A stretch of DNA of 27,635 bases from contig DAOTTI010000207.1 in NCBI GenBank assembly GCA_034437795.1, positions 1-27,635 on the forward strand, written 5' to 3'. Positions 26,261 through 27,635 of the stretch are shown piece by piece. Each line of letters opens with the position of its first letter. Position 1 is the stretch's first letter. The notes under the pieces are model-generated. The model searched no databases. It was not told the origin of the DNA and was given only the letters and a program-made list of their open reading frames with translations. Origin of the DNA: DAOTTI01 sp034437795 (GTDB lineage Bacteria > Chloroflexota > UBA11872 > UBA12225). Both the position numbers and the translations under genes were made by a program.

Positions 26261-27635
26261 TCACGGACCCACGCGGTCGGGGAAGAACTTACGGTAGTCG
26301 GAGCCGACGTTGGCGCGCTCCACCCGCCAGTCGGGCGGGTTTAGCGGGTCGTCGGTGAGGATGGCCCGCTGGAAGGCCTGCACCAGGATCGTCCGCTGCG
26401 CCGGCCCCTGGGGAAGATACTTGGTCACCACCACCTCCCGCGCGGGGGTGATGGGCAGGCCCACGTCATGCAGCCAGCCGGCGGGGAAGAGGTCCTGCCG
26501 GTTGAGGTAGTGCCAGAACAGGCCCGGCACCAGGTGCCCGCGCGCGGCGCTCAGATCCGCCGTGAAGGGCACGAAGGTCGTACCGTCCTCCGCCACCGCC
26601 ATGGCGCCGCTGCCGGCGTATCCCGGCGGGGGCGCCACCCGCTGCGACGGGTCGGCCAGGGCGTGCAGTCCGGCATAGGTGAGGGAGGACACGTCACCGC
26701 CGACGGGCAGCATGGCCTGGCTGGCGTGCAGCTCGTCCACCAGCAGGCCGTACATGAGCTGCCAGTTGGGGTCCGGCGATTCGCCGCTATGGTCCTCCAG
26801 GCGGCCCTTCTCAAAGTACTGGCTGGAGCGCCCGCCGGCCTGGGCCTGCAGCGAGATGGCGGTGCCCAGCAGCCGGTACCCGTCGTGCGCGTCATAGTAC
26901 GGCTGGAACGCCGGCAGCACCGGCCAGGCGATGGTGCAGCGGTAGACCCCTGCGCCGGTGGCGGCGTAGAGCGTGCGGCTGGCCAGCGCCAGCGCTAGTC
27001 CCTGCGGCCCGCTGACTGGCTCGGCCAGCGGCTCCAGGTAGCCTACCTCCGCCCAGGTCTGGCCGCCGTCGCTGCTGGCGAAGACGCCGGCGCGGACCGG
27101 CCCGGGCGCCGGCGCGCCCCCGAGCTGGGCCCACATGGCCAGATAGAGCCACCGCGGCTGGGCCGGATGGACGAGCAGGCCCGCCACCTGGCGCCCGGTG
27201 GGGCCGGCCTCGATGGGCAAGGGCGAGAGGGTGACCCAGGTGCCCCCGCCGTCCGTGCTACGGATGAGGCTCCCGGCCCCCATGATGCTGAAGTAGGCGT
27301 AGATGGTGGCCGTAGCCGCGCTCGTGCCGGCCGCCGCCAGCACGTTGGGGGCGGCCAGCGGGGTCAGCGCCCCGTTGTAGGCCAGGCTCCAGGTCACGCC
27401 ACCGTCGGCGCTCTTTAGGATCAGGCCGCCGTGGTAGACCTGCTCGCCGGCCAGCACGACGCCGGGGACGCCCCGCACCGCCGCCAGCGTGGTGACCGCC
27501 GTCTGGCCGATGCCGCCTGCCCCGCGGAGGTTGGGCGGCAGCACCGCCGCCCACGTCGCGCCGGCATCGGTGGAGCGGAGCACCTGCGCCAGCCCGTCGG
27601 CGGCGGTCACCCCGGCGTAGACGGTGCCGGCGACG
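26261..27635 (-). CDS. Asp-box beta-propeller surface protein, 5' end outside window
   Basis: At least 458 codons are present; the frame is open through the right edge, so the N-terminus is missing. The propeller part has four Asp-box (BNR) motifs: STDAGATW, SADGGVTW, STDGGGTW and SSDGGQTW, spaced for successive blades. Such proteins are sialidase/photosystem-assembly-type folds, but no sialidase active-site Arg triad can be assigned. The C-terminal 200 residues are a separate domain (YDAHDGYRLLGTAISLQAQA, QYFEKGRLEDH, GHLVPGLFWHYLNR, TKYLPQGPAQRTILVQAFQR) related in style to the YFPETG-type Chloroflexota repeats. It is probably extracellular. Stop at 26261. Internal GTG 27610 is not the true start because VAGTVYAG precedes it in frame. 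Confidence 0.85.
   Translation of the reverse strand, partial: VAGTVYAGVTAADGLAQVLRSTDAGATWAAVLPPNLRGAGGIGQTAVTTLAAVRGVPGVVLAGEQVYHGGLILKSADGGVTWSLAYNGALTPLAAPNVLAAAGTSAATATIYAYFSIMGAGSLIRSTDGGGTWVTLSPLPIEAGPTGRQVAGLLVHPAQPRWLYLAMWAQLGGAPAPGPVRAGVFASSDGGQTWAEVGYLEPLAEPVSGPQGLALALASRTLYAATGAGVYRCTIAWPVLPAFQPYYDAHDGYRLLGTAISLQAQAGGRSSQYFEKGRLEDHSGESPDPNWQLMYGLLVDELHASQAMLPVGGDVSSLTYAGLHALADPSQRVAPPPGYAGSGAMAVAEDGTTFVPFTADLSAARGHLVPGLFWHYLNRQDLFPAGWLHDVGLPITPAREVVVTKYLPQGPAQRTILVQAFQRAILTDDPLNPPDWRVERANVGSDYRKFFPDRVGP

Overview
The window is about 27.6 kb of very GC-rich DNA with sparse, often damaged genes separated by repeat-filled spacers. The gene content suggests a Chloroflexota bacterium (Thermomicrobia/Sphaerobacter-like). 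The clues are a secG / peptide-binding protein / birA operon, proteins built from 'YFPETG...FGYP' repeats, GTG and TTG starts, orphan lipoprotein sugar-binding proteins, and a BlaI/M56 pair without a beta-lactamase. This placement is inferred from protein families; no rRNA or tRNA is present to confirm it.

Layout. 1-280: tail of an unknown gene. 281-606: repeats. 607-3309 (minus): birA, an oligopeptide-type solute-binding protein and secG, read as one operon from 3309 downwards. 3556-4200 (minus): membrane-anchored hypothetical protein. 4201-4784: gene debris, including a copied piece of a DUF92 gene. 4785-7168 (plus): Gfo/Idh/MocA oxidoreductase, then a DUF92 membrane protein split by a frameshift in a run of eight G. 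7400-9142 (plus): BlaI-type repressor and M56 metallopeptidase. 9299-10627 (minus): L,D-transpeptidase. 10873-11280 (plus): single-domain response regulator. 11281-12928: transposase remnant, REP element and a P-type ATPase pseudogene with a large internal deletion.

12933-14601 (plus) is the most unusual locus. A CooC-like ATPase has an in-frame UGA exactly where the family has the first Cys of its metal-binding CxC motif (codon 112). A perfect 8-bp hairpin follows 12 nt later and fits the bacterial SECIS layout. The gene runs into a 250-bp array of 11-bp TGATCA repeats with a 25-bp inverted repeat. This array abuts the start codon of a hydrogenase-maturation-protease-like protein that lacks two of three expected metal ligands.

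14968-24833 holds two orphan family-1 sugar-binding lipoproteins, a flavin reductase/nitroreductase fusion (minus), a GNAT acetyltransferase, a small membrane protein, a sulfatase and an RraA-like aldolase. The sulfatase, the RraA-like protein and the Gfo/Idh enzyme fit catabolism of sulfated or oxidised sugars, but no permease or glycosidase is present. 25105-25521 is a secreted-protein pseudogene with a nonsense codon. The right edge is a partial Asp-box beta-propeller protein on the minus strand.

Two themes recur. Spacers carry several dispersed repeat families: covarying REP-like hairpins, GAGTAGC words, GTTCAAG words, GACACGGAGACGCGG words and larger composites. Some run into the 3' ends of genes and supply the last codons and the stop. 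Gene decay is also frequent, with at least six remnants or broken genes.
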